From NCBI GenBank assembly GCA_963576565.1, contig OY755040.1, positions 82,865,321-82,929,320 of the forward strand: DNA of 64,000 nt, written 5' to 3'. Of the stretch, positions 20,985 to 32,122 are shown piece after piece; position 1 is the stretch's first letter; each line of letters starts with the position of its first letter. The notes beneath the pieces are model-generated. The model ran no database searches, had not been told where the DNA came from, and worked only from the letters and a program-made list of their open reading frames with translations. Source of the stretch: Aspidapion aeneum. Taxonomy: Eukaryota; Arthropoda; Insecta; Coleoptera; Brentidae. The position numbers and the translations under genes were made by a program.

Positions 20985-22350
20985 GCACAAGTACGTACTA
21001 TGAACATACATAATAAGTAATTCTGCGACGTATGTATATACGTACTTTTTTTTACTTACGTCCACCTGTGTACGTCGCGGGGACGTAACTTTAGCCGTTA
21101 TTTTCCTTCGATTTGTACGTACAGAAGTACGTAATATGTACGTACATTCGACGTACTATGTACGTACGGAAGTACGTAATATGTACGTACATTCGACGTA
21201 CTATGTACGTCCGGAAGTACGTACTATGTACGTACGGAAGTACGTACTATGTACGTACGGAAGTACGTACTATGTACGTACTTTGGGCCTTTATTTCTGT
21301 ACTATGTACGTACGGAAGTACGTACTATGTACGTACTTTGGGCCTTTATTTCTGTACGGCTTTTACACGTCCCATTATGGATCTACAAGGGACGAAAAAT
21401 GCACCTAAAATGGAGTAATGTATGTAAAAACTCCTAGTAGGTACGTCCATGGTACGTTAATTTTAAGGTAAATTTCACATACCCCAGACGTACATGCTAC
21501 GTATATTGTACATAAAATGTACGTACCCTGGATGTACATAAAATGTATGTACCCTGGATGTACATAAAATATACGTACCCTGGACGTACATGGTACGTAC
21601 ATAGGGCGTCAAATTAAAACAAAGAAAGTGAAGGATTAGGACTAGGTATGATATAAAATACTCCAGCTACCTGAACATTCCTACTTTAGAGTGGATCTTC
21701 CGGTTTTACCTCGAGACTCGAGGTCTCCACAGGTTTGATTAGGCTTGTTTGCTTGATTTAATATTTAAGAAATATATCTCTAACAATGCCGTTAAATGTT
21801 AACTAGTGTACGCCATCTATTACCAAATTCCGTTGTTAAATTTTCGGAAGCGCATCTCTAAAATGAGTGTAAAATGTACGTACATACTGGTACGTACTAT
21901 GTATGTACATACTTGTACGTACTATGTACGTACATAGTTGTACTTGACCGATGTAAAATGTGCGTACCAATAATGTGTGTACACATTTGTACGTACATAG
22001 TTTTTACCTAATTGGTCCGAGAAGAACCGACGTAAAATGTACGTAAAACGTACTTACCTATAATGTACGTACTATATACGTACACATTTGTACGTACATA
22101 GTACGTACCTAGTTGGTCCGAGAAGTACCGACGTAAAATGTACGTACCTATAATGTACGTACTATGTACGCACACACTTGTACGTACCTAATTGGCACGA
22201 GAAGTACCGACGTAATATGTACGTAAAATGTGCGTACCTATAATGTACGTACACACTTGTACATACATAGTACGTACCTAATTGGTCCAATAAGTACCGA
22301 CGTAAAATGTACGTTAAACGTACGTAAAATGTACGTACCTAGTTGGTTAA
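20985..22350. repeat. ACGT-palindrome array (TACGTAC-rich tandem repeats)
   Basis: About 1.4 kb is dominated by GTACGTAC-type words. At 21113-21360 a unit of about 22-24 bp (GTACGTACTATGTACGTACG plus a short spacer) repeats many times. At 21870-22340 a longer unit of roughly 85 bp recurs, containing GAGAAGTACCGACGTAAAATG and a run of ACGTAC words. Between them are lone ACGT-rich words and ordinary sequence. Open frames here, in every reading direction, encode only Tyr-Val-Arg-Thr repeats and are artefacts. No terminal repeats or transposase found. Could be a satellite or part of a non-coding mobile element. Confidence 0.75.
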
Positions 22351-22550
22351 TTTTTTAAATCTGTAGCGGGCAACTCCTTTCGATTTAAATCCGCCAATAA
22401 AAAAATACGAAATTGACAAATAACAAACAGAAGACGTCTGGGTAAAATTCACACGGTAAATTTTAACCCCAATCATGAACGCACTCGGGATGGGCACGGC
22501 CGTATTAAAAGCGCGTTCCAATAACTCTTTTTTTCCGGACGATTTTTTAA

Positions 22551-22586
22551 TATAAAAAGACAAGTCGCGGTTATTAAAAATCAGTC
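22551..22586 (+). promoter_or_regulatory. TATA box and initiator pair
   Basis: TATAAAAAG begins at 22551, and an arthropod initiator TCAGTC lies at 22581-22586, about 30 bp downstream, the spacing expected for an insect Pol II core promoter. It follows the ACGT array directly. The first ATG downstream (22612) opens only an 11-codon frame, so any transcript is non-coding or spliced. Sequence-only inference. Confidence 0.4.
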
Positions 22587-22612
22587 TTAAATACGCAGTG
22601 AAACAGTTAACA

Positions 22613-23429
22613 TGAAGAAAAAAAGAAAAGTTATAAAAACAAAGTAAAAATATTAATATTAAAAGATTAGTATCAAAACAGCAGTTAAAGTGTTTAAATT
22701 AAAAAACTCATAGTAGTGAAGTAATTTAGTAAAATGTTAAAAATTATTATTTTACGTAACAAGATGCAGGTTGTAGAACTGCATAAAAACTTAGTGAATA
22801 TATAAATCATAAAAGAAACGAGACATTTTTTTTATGGTGCAAGAAAATTGGTGCTGAAAGGTAAAATTATTATACTCTAATACCAGTGTTTGGTGTTTAA
22901 AAAGAAATAATATGCCTTTTAAACTTAAATCAAACAATTATGTGCTAGACCCAAATTAAAAACTATATTGTGGTTAGACTCTAGGAAAAATTGTGTTTAA
23001 ATGTTTAAAATTATTAATCGATGTTATTATTGAAAATATTCTATTGACATTGCTTTGTTTTTGCGAATTTTGTACTAAAGTTTTTGAAATGAAAATATAG
23101 GAATTTGTAACAGAATTTAAAGTGCCTTTTAATATTATTTTTCGACTGAGCTAAGCACTCTAGGACGCCCACCTCAAAAATAAATTTAATGTAACCGCAG
23201 AGAGGCAAAAGATCAATTTCTCGGCTCGACTTAACCAGCCTAAATGCGGGCTTTACAATAGCGCGTATCAAAACAGCATTTTTTCAAATAGCGCTGATCA
23301 AAATACCGCGTGTTTTAAATGGCGTCTATCATAAGTGTATGTTCAATCCATTATATCCTATGACCAAGGGAGGCTAGACTTAAGACCACCGCACACAGGT
23401 TCCAATGGGCTTAAAATCGGTCATTTTTT
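22613..23429. other. AT-rich DNA downstream of the putative promoter
   Basis: No coding homology recognised. Around 23265-23340 a motif of the type ATCAAAA-AGCG recurs a few times. Confidence 0.35.
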
Positions 23430-24648
23430 ATTTATTTATTTAACCTGCTATTACATTTAACTACCACTGTCACTAGTAACATAAAGTAAGTAGTATAAAG
23501 TAATCAAAAGTTAATACGCAAAATTAGGTGTTTATAGCACTGGACGCCTAGGTGCATGTGCACCTGTATGCATCCAAGTCTACAAAAATGTTGCAGGTAA
23601 ATGAACAAGAAAAAATTCTTATACAAAAAAAAATAATCAAACAAAAAACTAATCACCTAAATAATCTTAAATAACTGTGATCTTGCATTTGTCAAGTGTC
23701 TAGACCTAGTTTTTTTTATATGATTGCCATAAATAATTCATAATTTTCAATTAAATATCTTTTGCAAGTTTTCGAATACATTTTATGATTTTTTATTTCT
23801 TTAATTTCTGGGGGTAGAATATTAATAATTTTTGGTCCTATTGATGTTATAAATCTTTGGCCTGCGGTTGTGCTTTGGTATGGTGTGTTTAAGTTTTTTT
23901 TATTTCTTGTATCATGCTCGTGATTAAGTGTTTCTTTAAGTTTCGGATTTTTGTGATAAAATATAGAAGCCTTGTATTCAAGAATTGGTTTTCAATGTAT
24001 ATTTGGTTGGTTGGATAAAGTCTGTCTTTTTTAAATATTATTTTTAGGATGTAATTTTGGATTACTTTTAACGGTTGAAGTGCATTATCATGTAACGCCC
24101 CCCCCCCATACGAGGATACCGTATCTGATGATTGATTCAACAAAGGCTTGATAGACTATAATTAAGTGTTTTTTACTTAGAAATTTCCTTAATTCATAAA
24201 ATTTGTGTATAAACCTTCTTAGTCTCTTTACGACAGTTTCAACTTGGACATTCCATTTAAGATTTTTATTAATTTGTATTCCTAGGTATTTGGTATGTTG
24301 TACCTCTTTAATCTGAAAATGTGTGTTAATAGTTAATTTGTTAAACTTTGGTCTATTTGAATCATTTAGGGAAAAAGCGACATAAATGGTTTTTTCGATA
24401 TTTAAGGATAATTTGCTATGATCCAGCCATAGTTTTATGATTGCCATTCCTTTCTCTGCTGTTTCCTTCGCCATTTCCCAGGTATCTGCATAAAAGAGAC
24501 AAACTGTGTCATCTGCGTATGCGACAACTAACCCCTTCACTCCATTTATTTTCATCAACGAGTTTATGTACAAAATAAATAATAAGGGACCCAAGACCGT
24601 ACCTTGAGGAACGCCCATTTCTATTGTTTGAAACACTAGTACTTTCAA
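23430..24648 (-). pseudogene. 5'-truncated LINE with RT palm/thumb (CR1/Jockey type)
   Basis: The frame 24648-24088 carries MGVPQGTVLGPLLFILYINSL, VVAYADDTVCLF (catalytic YADD), LNIEKTIYVAFS and TKYLGIQINKNLKW, then thumb sequence to YGILVWGG. It shifts frame near 24100 into LQPLKVIQNYILKIIFKK, the usual C-terminal block. The 3' end at 23430 is a TTTA-type tandem tail on the plus strand, typical of CR1/Jockey LINEs. The N-terminal RT and the endonuclease are missing through 5' truncation at about 24650. One frameshift disables the remainder. Confidence 0.8.
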
Positions 24649-24672
24649 CCATGTGAGGGAGTACTAAGTATT

Positions 24673-25295
24673 TATAAAACAACAATCTCACTGCCCCTCA
24701 AAACAGGATCAGTGGATGTTCGGGTTCAATTCTCTTACGAGACTGCCCCATGACTTGGTTTTCTATGTGGGGATGCGTAGTGAAACACCAACATTAGAGT
24801 ACAAAAAAGTTTAATTAATCATATTCTTGGATAAACTTACATCTGTTGGATCTTAAACTAATTTTGCTTAGTTAGTTAAGGGTTAGTAACGTATGACCTA
24901 AGTTAGTTAAGTTTTTTTTATGTTGTTACCCACAAGCTAGGTATTTAAAATAGAATCAGAATTGTCCCAAGTTTTCCTTTAAAATACTGATATCCGAGTT
25001 ATTTCCTTATGTTTTTAGGTTAGGTTAGGATTATCCCTTTATGTTTCTCCCGATAGTTTATTCCATTTTTAAGTTAATTTAGAATTTAGTTATTCTGTTT
25101 CTATTAAAAAAAAGGAAGAAAACTAAACTATTGTAAAGCTTTCATCAAGAGGTTATATCACAGAGAAAAAAAACTATGATACCACTTTTTAGAATGTTAA
25201 GACCATGTTGGTGCGCCAGTGAAAGAGTTTCAGTACCAACTAAAAGGAACACGTTTTGGCGCCCGTGAAAAACATTCACTCCAACAAAAAAAAGG
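24673..25295 (+). mobile_element. Insertion-like segment (623 bp) between 24-bp direct repeats
   Basis: An identical 24-bp sequence beginning CCATGTGAGGGAG occurs at 24649-24672 and 25296-25319. The intervening DNA ends in an A-run (CAACAAAAAAAAGG) directly before the second copy. A long target duplication with an A-rich 3' end suggests target-primed insertion of a SINE or short LINE product on the plus strand. A phrase TTTTGGCGCCCGTG inside resembles an LTR-element leader, so a rearranged LTR fragment is an alternative. No coding frame. Confidence 0.45.
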
Positions 25296-25319
25296 CCATG
25301 TGAGGGAGTACTAAGTATT

Positions 25320-27524
25320 GTTTTTATGTTTCTTTATGTTTTCTTTATTTTTCCCACTTAGCTGCTTCTATTAAGCCAATGCTGAAATGGCAATCCATAG
25401 GCACTGGAGGATTCCACCGCTACCCAACCTTGGTCGCTCTACTCTGGTACTCGCCAACAGCTTCACAGTAACAGGAACTCGCTACAGGCAACAACCAGAA
25501 GAAGACCGAAAGACACAGGCCAAGAAGAAGACCAAAGAAGAAGTTTTAGGCCAAGAACTGGACTACAACTTAAAAATAATTATAAAACTCGTTGCAGCCA
25601 AAATTCATAGACATTTATTGTCCCGAAATGAGTACTACTCAATGTTGCAGCAGATACTCATGTAAGAGAAAAAGTAATCTGAACTTAAAATTAACAGACG
25701 CACATCTCACTGAAATAAGTACCACTTAGGTACCACTTAATATTGCAACAGGTACTTAATCTGCACTTTAAAATTAATCAGTACATGTTACATTAAAATA
25801 GTACAATTTAATCAGTATAAAATAATCTGTAACCCATTTTTAAATAAAAATGGGGACAATGCAGTAAGAGTTCCATCTCTATGCCAGTGATCTCTAAGCT
25901 CTTTAAACTTATAACACAAAAATATTTACAAAAAGACCACAATGTCTAGCAAGAAGTGTTACCTAACCTAAATGTAGACTCACCTCAAAGGTCATGAGGG
26001 CCTATGCTTCCAAAATGGGGTAATCCAATGTACGGGTAACGTTCAAGTCTGAAAACAATGGAGAAAATCCAATAAATGCCGGTGGGGAATGGTATATGAA
26101 GCCAGAAAAATGGGGTAACAATGACCCAGAACCATTAAAACATTTTAAAAAAAATAAATTACCTTACGTAGACAGCATGGCTTGGGGCGACTTCAAATTA
26201 ATTCCGCGAAGCGGGGCTCGTCTATTGTTTTTGTCAACCAACCACGGCTCCAGAACCAAACTATAGCCAAACTAAAGGCTCTCTCATGTAAAAACCGTCA
26301 ACGGCGTCTCTACGGACACGAAATAAGCCCTCAAAAGCTCACCCCAAAACAGGCTTCCAAATTTTTTGACAGAGAAAAAAGACGTTCCGCTCCAAAAATT
26401 GACAGGGAAATTGACAGAGACGCGCCAGTGTTCCCAACTACAACGAACAACCTATGTTCCCTCTTCTCAGTCTCGTGCCAGTCCAATCGGCCTCTCTTTC
26501 TATGGCGAGACGCAGCTTTCACTAAGGAAGGATAACGCAAAAGAATGGCCATTTATTTTTCGTTGGACAAGGACTTAACCTAGCGATTAAGCAGGCGCAT
26601 ACGGGGGTTAATCTGTCACCTGTTCTGTGTCATGGTCGATGTCAAATAAATGTCAAAACAAATATTTTTGGGGCATAGGCCTAGGCCCCCTTTTACCAAA
26701 ATAGTGATAACTCGGTAAACAGTGCGACTCAAAAAAAGCTAGTCCAATCAAGCGGTTGTGTAACGTTCCAGTGAAGATGTTTTCAGTGTCTCAGAGACGT
26801 TTCTGACCACACCCCATCGCTTCACTCATAAATCAGAAGGCACAAGGGCAAGGCCCTATAAATACGACCATGAAAGATGTGAAACAACGACACTAGAGTC
26901 CGAGATGAACCACACGGCCCGACAGGAATATGATAGAAGACAGGAGACACAACTCTAAAGGTAGGAAAGTACCATAAGCTGATCTTAAATTCAGCAAGGA
27001 TCTATTCCCAAAAGGCTCTATGATATTTTGAATATTATGACTCATCAGTTGTGTACCTACATAACTGAGCCAAATATAAGCTCACCCTGTCTCAGGACAA
27101 TTACAGTGTGTCACACAATACCTGTAAAGCCAGAAAGTAGAAAGTAACATATTCCCTTTTGTCTTTTAGTTACAAAGGAGTACCAGGGTACGAATTAATT
27201 AAACCAGGCCTCGCAGCATCTTCATCAGCACTTCTTTAACATCCACCAAGGTACAATCCCAGTATTAGCTATCTATAAGACTATTGGTAGTAATTTTGAT
27301 TTGGATACATATGCCTTACTGTAAGTTTTAATTTTTAATATATATAACAGTTGTTTCTTTACTCCGCAGATATTATTTACCAGCAGTAAAGATAAAGTAG
27401 AAAAGTAAAAACAGATGTCACACATTTATCTTATCAATCTGGTTATCTCTCTCCTAGATACAGAAAGGTGAAAGTAGTCTTATAATTATAAAGTAGGTTA
27501 CTTTATAATTTATTTGTACGGGAA
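25320..27524. other. 2.2 kb with no recognised gene
   Basis: A 92-codon plus-strand frame at 25387-25665 is Lys/Gln-rich and matches nothing I know. Frames at 26182-26578 overlap on both strands and lack motifs. A CCCTATAAATACG box at 26854 with a GGTAGG donor-like site near 26960 could mark a promoter and short first exon, or an LTR fragment. None of this is firm. Confidence 0.3.
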
Positions 27525-28662
27525 TTCTGGACCGTTACATGTTAGCATGCTACTATATGTGTTATTAATTTTAAGCTTTTGTTTTCTTCCTGCAAAATAA
27601 TCTTTAAAGGCCTCCAACACAATGCCTCTCACTCCTGACTGTTCTAAAATATCAAGAAGCTTTTGATGAGGCACCGTATCGAAGGCATTTGCCAAATCTA
27701 AAAATACAGCAATGCATTTATTTCCTTCATCTAAATTTCTTTTGAGGTTATTTATTACATCATACATTGCATCACTCGTACTGGTCTTGGGTTTGAATCC
27801 AAATTGCTTTGGGTGTAGAAGCTTATATTTTAGCAGATGTTCGTAGAGTCTCGATTTGACACATTTCTCAAATAGTTTGGCGAATGTTGTAATAAGACTC
27901 ACAGGCCGATAGTTTTAATATACTTTTTATTATCTTGTTTATAAATAGGTGTGATTACCGATAACTTAAACTCATCACAGTCGGGTATCCTCCCTGACAA
28001 AAATATTAAGTTTATGATATGTACTAGAGGATCTAAAAGGTATTTGTGATAGCTTTTAACAAGTTTAGACGAAATTCCATCATAACCCGGGGCACTATTA
28101 TTTTTTAATGTAGATATGAGCTCAATAAGTTCATTTCAATTTACTGGTCGAAAAAACATTGAATTTTCTATGCTTGGGTATTTGTACTGAAATTCCTGCT
28201 GTGGTTCTTCAATTTTTTTTGCCATTTCTGATCCAATGTTGATGAAATATTGGTTACAATAATCAGCCATCTCCTTATCATCGGAAAAGCTGTCCCCACT
28301 TTCTCTCTTGATTGCGATATATGTATCTTTTTTTTTCGAGTCATTTGTAGCTTCTTCAACAATTTTGTACAATGCTTTCATATCATTTTGGCTTGTGCTT
28401 ATTTTGTTAGAATAATAGTTTGATTTTGTCTTAGATATTATTTTATTCTACATGTTTTGTATGATTCTTTTAGTTCTATATCATTTTTTTGTTTTAGCAA
28501 CTTTTTTTTAGTTTATCTCCGTGTTTAATTGAATCGATTATTGCATCTGTTATCCATGGTTTTATTTTATTGCGCTTTATTTTAATGTTTGTAATTGTCT
28601 TGCAGCTATCACAAATGTTAGTTAGTTCAGAGATAAATTTGGTGTAAGCTTCTCTTGCACAG
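27525..28662 (-). pseudogene. CR1/Jockey-type LINE-3: RT N-terminal half, 3' truncated
   Basis: The 28381-28136 stretch is the linker before RT (NQYFINIGSEMAKKIEE and following). After a degraded part with the expected SGYDGIS-type region around 28080, frame 27902-27510 carries the RT fingers: SLITTFAKLFEKCVKSRL, KQFGFKPKTSTSDAM and AVFLDLANAFDTVPH (first catalytic Asp). Homology stops at about 27530, before the YADD box, so the catalytic centre, thumb and tail are gone. Several frame changes add to the decay. It belongs with the endonuclease at 28664-29376 and the ORF1 at 31140-32122. Confidence 0.75.
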
Positions 28663-28663
28663 T

Positions 28664-29376
28664 TTACATTTTAGTTTGTTGATTGTTTTCTATGTCTTCT
28701 GTTCTATCTTTTATTTTTGTATATGATAATGATAAGTAAATTGGATAATGGTCAGTTATATTCACAGTTAATATCGATGAACTGCATGCTGTACTGTTCG
28801 ACAAAAGGTTTTTTTTTATAAATATGTGATCAATACAGGTTTTTGTTTCTTCTGTTACCCTTGTGTAATTGTTTATGCAGGAGGTAAATCCTTGTGATAG
28901 TAGCATAGTGAGATAATCATTATTTTCTGTAATGTCAGCTCTCAAAATATCAATGTTTATATCTCCTATAAATATATCATACTTTTTTTCTATATTACTA
29001 AAATACATTTCCAAGTCTAAAGTAAAATCTTTCTTATGTGTATTAGGAGACCTATAGCATGCAAAAATATTTATACATTTGTGGTTTGATTTAAATGTCA
29101 ATTTACTTATCATTACCTTTGATAGAGGCATCATTGTGTGCTCTAAATCAAAGCTAATTTTGTTGTTAATAAATAAAGTCCATCATTTTGATTTAGTGTG
29201 CTATTGTTAAAGATTGTGGTAAAGCCGGGTATTGTAAAGTTGCGGGTATCTGGAATGTATCGTGTTTCTCCCAAGATTATAACATCCATATTGTTTAGTT
29301 CTGTTAATTCCAAAAAAACCAAAAATTCATCACAATTTTTAAATGCACTGTGTATATTATTGTGTAAAATTTGCAA
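28664..29376 (-). pseudogene. LINE-3 endonuclease domain, broken
   Basis: The N-terminal part (29376-29143) reads LHNNIHSAFKNCDEFL and VIILGETR (catalytic Glu). The second part (29134-28664) reads IFACYRSPN, YDIFIGDINIDIL (active-site Asp/Asn), RVTEETKTCIDHIFIK and ITDHYPIYLSL (terminal DH pair). This is a complete apurinic-type endonuclease in pieces; the 'TCIDHIF' form is usual in the CR1/Jockey group. A frameshift near 29140 separates the halves. Confidence 0.8.
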
Positions 29377-29486
29377 AAATGGTACTTTAGTAGCTTGATA
29401 TGCTATTTGCCTGCTAACAAAACTATCAATATCCTCTACAGATTCTTGACTCGCTTTTCGAGCCTCCTGGTCTAGACTATCAAAAA

Positions 29487-30481
29487 TACTCTGCCAATAT
29501 ATGGGCCCCTAAGCTCACACTAGGTACTATAGTTATAGTGTACGTATGAGCTAAAATAACTAAAAACTGAAATATATTTTATTCAACTCCAGACTAAATT
29601 ACCTTTTGTTTGATACCACACGAGCCATGTTTTGACTTAAACTGAAATTTTTGAAATCTACCCCCACCCTTAAAAAAAACAAAGACTATAATGTATTTTG
29701 CTAAACTCCGGACTCAATTACCTTTCGTTTGATATCACACATGCCAAATTAGCTCACACATATACTATACTATAGTAGTGTGAGCTATGGTGATCCTAAT
29801 TTTTCAAGAAAAAAAAAGTTGCTTCGATTTCAAAAATTTTTATATATCTTTGCGTTTCAGATGATTTTGAAACTTTTTTGTTGCGCCGTCTGTCTGTCTG
29901 TCTGTCTGTCTGTATGTCTGTCTGTCTGTATGTCTGTAACGACCAACGCGCATAACTCAAAAACCGCTTGACCGATTTTAATGAAATTTGGTACCTAGGC
30001 TGGGTCTTGGGTCGAGATGGTCCCATTTAAAAATGAACAAAATCCACCGAACACAAACCCAATAAAAGGGTGGGGGTAAATTTCAAAAATTAGAGTTTAT
30101 GTGAAAATATGGCGTGTGTGATAGCAAACGAAAGGTAATTGAGTCTGCAGTTAAACAAAATACATTTTAATTTATTTAAAAAAAAGGGTGGGGGTATATT
30201 TTAAAAATTAGAGTTTAAGTGAAAATATGGCGTGTGTGTAATCAAACGAAAGGTAATTGAGTCCGGAGTTTAACAAAATACATTTTTGTTTTTTTAAGGG
30301 TGGGGGTAGATTTAAAAAATTTTGAGTTTAAGTCAAAACATGGCTTGTGTGGTATCAAACAAAAGGTAATTTAGTCTGGAGTTGAATAAAATATATTTCA
30401 GTTTTTAGTTATATTAGCTCACACGTACACTATAACTATAGTACCTAGTGTGAGCTTAGGGGCCCATATATTGGCAGAGTA
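29487..30481. mobile_element. Long-TIR MITE (995 bp), full copy
   Basis: The left end TACTCTGCCAATATATGGGC is mirrored by the right end GCCCATATATTGGCAGAGTA, and the inverted match extends about 60 bp. Just inside each end are small hairpins bounded by AGCTCACAC and GTGTGAGCT. The interior has a (TGTC)n tract, a conserved block CAAAAACCGCTTGACCGATT, and degenerate direct repeats of about 110 bp containing AAGGGTGGGGGTA. No transposase. Related copies lie at 30482-31057 (inverted, partial) and 42841-43573. It interrupts LINE-3 between its ORF1 and endonuclease regions. Confidence 0.8.
29886..29938. repeat. (TGTC)n microsatellite inside the MITE
   Basis: Tandem TGTC units with occasional TGTA. 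Equivalent tracts of different length occur at 30772-30800 (inverted) and 42984-43034, so the tract expands and contracts within the MITE family. Confidence 0.85.
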
Positions 30482-31057
30482 TTTTCACTTAAACTCTAAT
30501 TTTTGAAATATTCCCCCACCTTTTTTTTTAAATAAATTAAAATGTATTTTGTTTAACTCCAGACTCAATTACCTTTCGTTTGATATCACACACGCCATAT
30601 TTTCACATAAACTATAATTTTTGGAATCTACCCCCACCCTTTTATTTGGTTTGTGTTCGGTGGATTTTGTTCATTTTTAAATGGGAGCATCTCGACCCAA
30701 GACCTAGTCTATGTACCAAATTTCATTAAAATCGGCCAAGCGGTTTTTGAGTTATGCGCGTTGGTCGTTACAGACAGACATACAGACAGACAGACAGACG
30801 ACGCAACAAAAAAGTTTCAAAATCATCTGAAACGCAAAGATATATAAAAAATTTTGAAATCGGCGCAACTTTTTTTTTTCTCGAAAAAATTAGGATCACC
30901 ATAGCTCACACTACTATAGTATAGTATATGTGTAAGCTAATACTATAGTATAGTATATGTGTGAGCTAATACTATAGTATAGTATATGTGTGAGCTAATA
31001 CTATAGTATAGTATATGTGTGAGCTAATACTATAGTATAGTATATGTGTGAGCTAAT
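30482..31057. mobile_element. Inverted partial copy of the MITE with a 29-bp tandem array
   Basis: 30482-30910 is the reverse complement of the interior of the adjacent MITE, including the conserved ACCGATT block and the microsatellite. It lacks the TACTCTGCC terminus. At 30913-31057 the sub-terminal hairpin sequence ACTATAGTATAGTATATGTG plus 9 bases is repeated five times head to tail (29-bp unit). Confidence 0.8.
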
Positions 31058-31139
31058 ATCAAATATTGGGTTCGCCATAAGAATTTTAACTACTTAATCC
31101 TAGCCTAAAACTATTTTTTTAAACACTAGAAAAATTACC

Positions 31140-32122
31140 CGCCTCTCCCTCTTGTACCATCCAATATGCTATTTACATGGTCGACATCTTTAAGCCTAAC
31201 TTTGTCGGTATTCTCGGACTGTCGACAAAATACTTTGCCATCTCTGCACCATACAAATTCATATCCTTTTTTCTTGAGTTCCCGAGCCTTATTGAATAAT
31301 GCTCATACCTCTTTTGAGCTATCCTCATTAATAAAGATGCTGCGTTCTCCGCCTTCAAGTCCAATTTGAGTAGATGTTTTGCCTTTCAATTCTAATCTTT
31401 TTCCGTATAACCTGTCTCTTAGTTCTTTGGAGCAAAACCTTGTTAGAGCCGGTTTGGATAAATTAGAAGTTGGCAAAATTTTGACGGATAAATCATTTTC
31501 CTTAATATCCACATTAAGTACTTTTGCAACTATTTGTAAATCAGTTTTGGCTCTTTGTTAATCTGCTGCCAGACCCATTAAAATAAGATTGTTTTGTCGA
31601 TTGTCTAAAGTTTTATGAGCTTTTAATTTTTCAAGATCGTTCTCAAGTGACTTTTTGGTTTAATTTTTCTTGTTCTTTTTTAAGCTTTCTGTTTTCCGTT
31701 GTTATATCCTAGACCGTATTTTTCAGCTCCTCAATTAATTCATTATTGCATTGTAATGATTGCTCTATATCATCCACTTTTCTGGTAATTTTTTCCAGTA
31801 GATCTTTTGATCTCGTTTTATTTTGTTTGTTGACACCAGACAAGCGAGTTGATGCTCTTTGTGACTTGTGATAAAAGGAAGATCGCCGGCCTTTTGGTGA
31901 TATCACAATCTCAGAATCTGATGATAACTCAGAAGAGTCGTCAACATTTTGATCCTGGCAGTTTTCACAGTACCTTGTAATTTTTTTCTTTTGCTTCTTT
32001 GCCTCTTGACATTCTTCCTTTAAAACACTAGTGCATTGCTGGTGAAACCATTGCCTACAAGTTTCACATTGCAACCGATAGCTGGATTTTCCTAGCTTCT
32101 GGGAACAGGCTTGACACTGCAT
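31140..32122 (-). pseudogene. LINE-3 ORF1: PHD finger plus baculovirus-FP-like C-terminus
   Basis: The N-terminus (32122-31709) has CQACSQKLGKSSYRLQCETC, then CRQWFHQQC and RYCENCQDQN, the Cys4-His-Cys3 spacing of a PHD finger. An acidic Ser-rich linker and a predicted coiled coil (KITRKVDDIEQSLQCNNELIEEL) follow. After degraded sequence, 31512-31173 carries LTRFCSKELRDRLYGKR, SIFINEDSS and a Trp/Gly-containing end that resemble the baculovirus FP C-terminal domain found in ORF1 of insect CR1/Jockey LINEs. Such proteins bind element RNA. Frame changes near 31690 and 31310 break it. Its ORF2 lies across the MITE cluster. Confidence 0.7.

Noticed and set aside
21113..21437. Overlapping open frames encoding Tyr-Val-Arg-Thr repeats
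   Set aside because: They are translations of the GTACGTAC array in several frames at once and carry no independent coding signal.
25387..25665. 92-codon Lys/Gln-rich frame as a gene
   Set aside because: Low-complexity composition, no homologue recognised, lies in repeat-like DNA; mentioned but not called as CDS.
26182..26578. Three overlapping frames on both strands as a gene
   Set aside because: They overlap each other antisense and show no domain, no splice context and no repeat family.
30913..31057. Possible CRISPR-like array
   Set aside because: The 29-bp units are contiguous without spacers, derive from a MITE end, and the context is eukaryotic.
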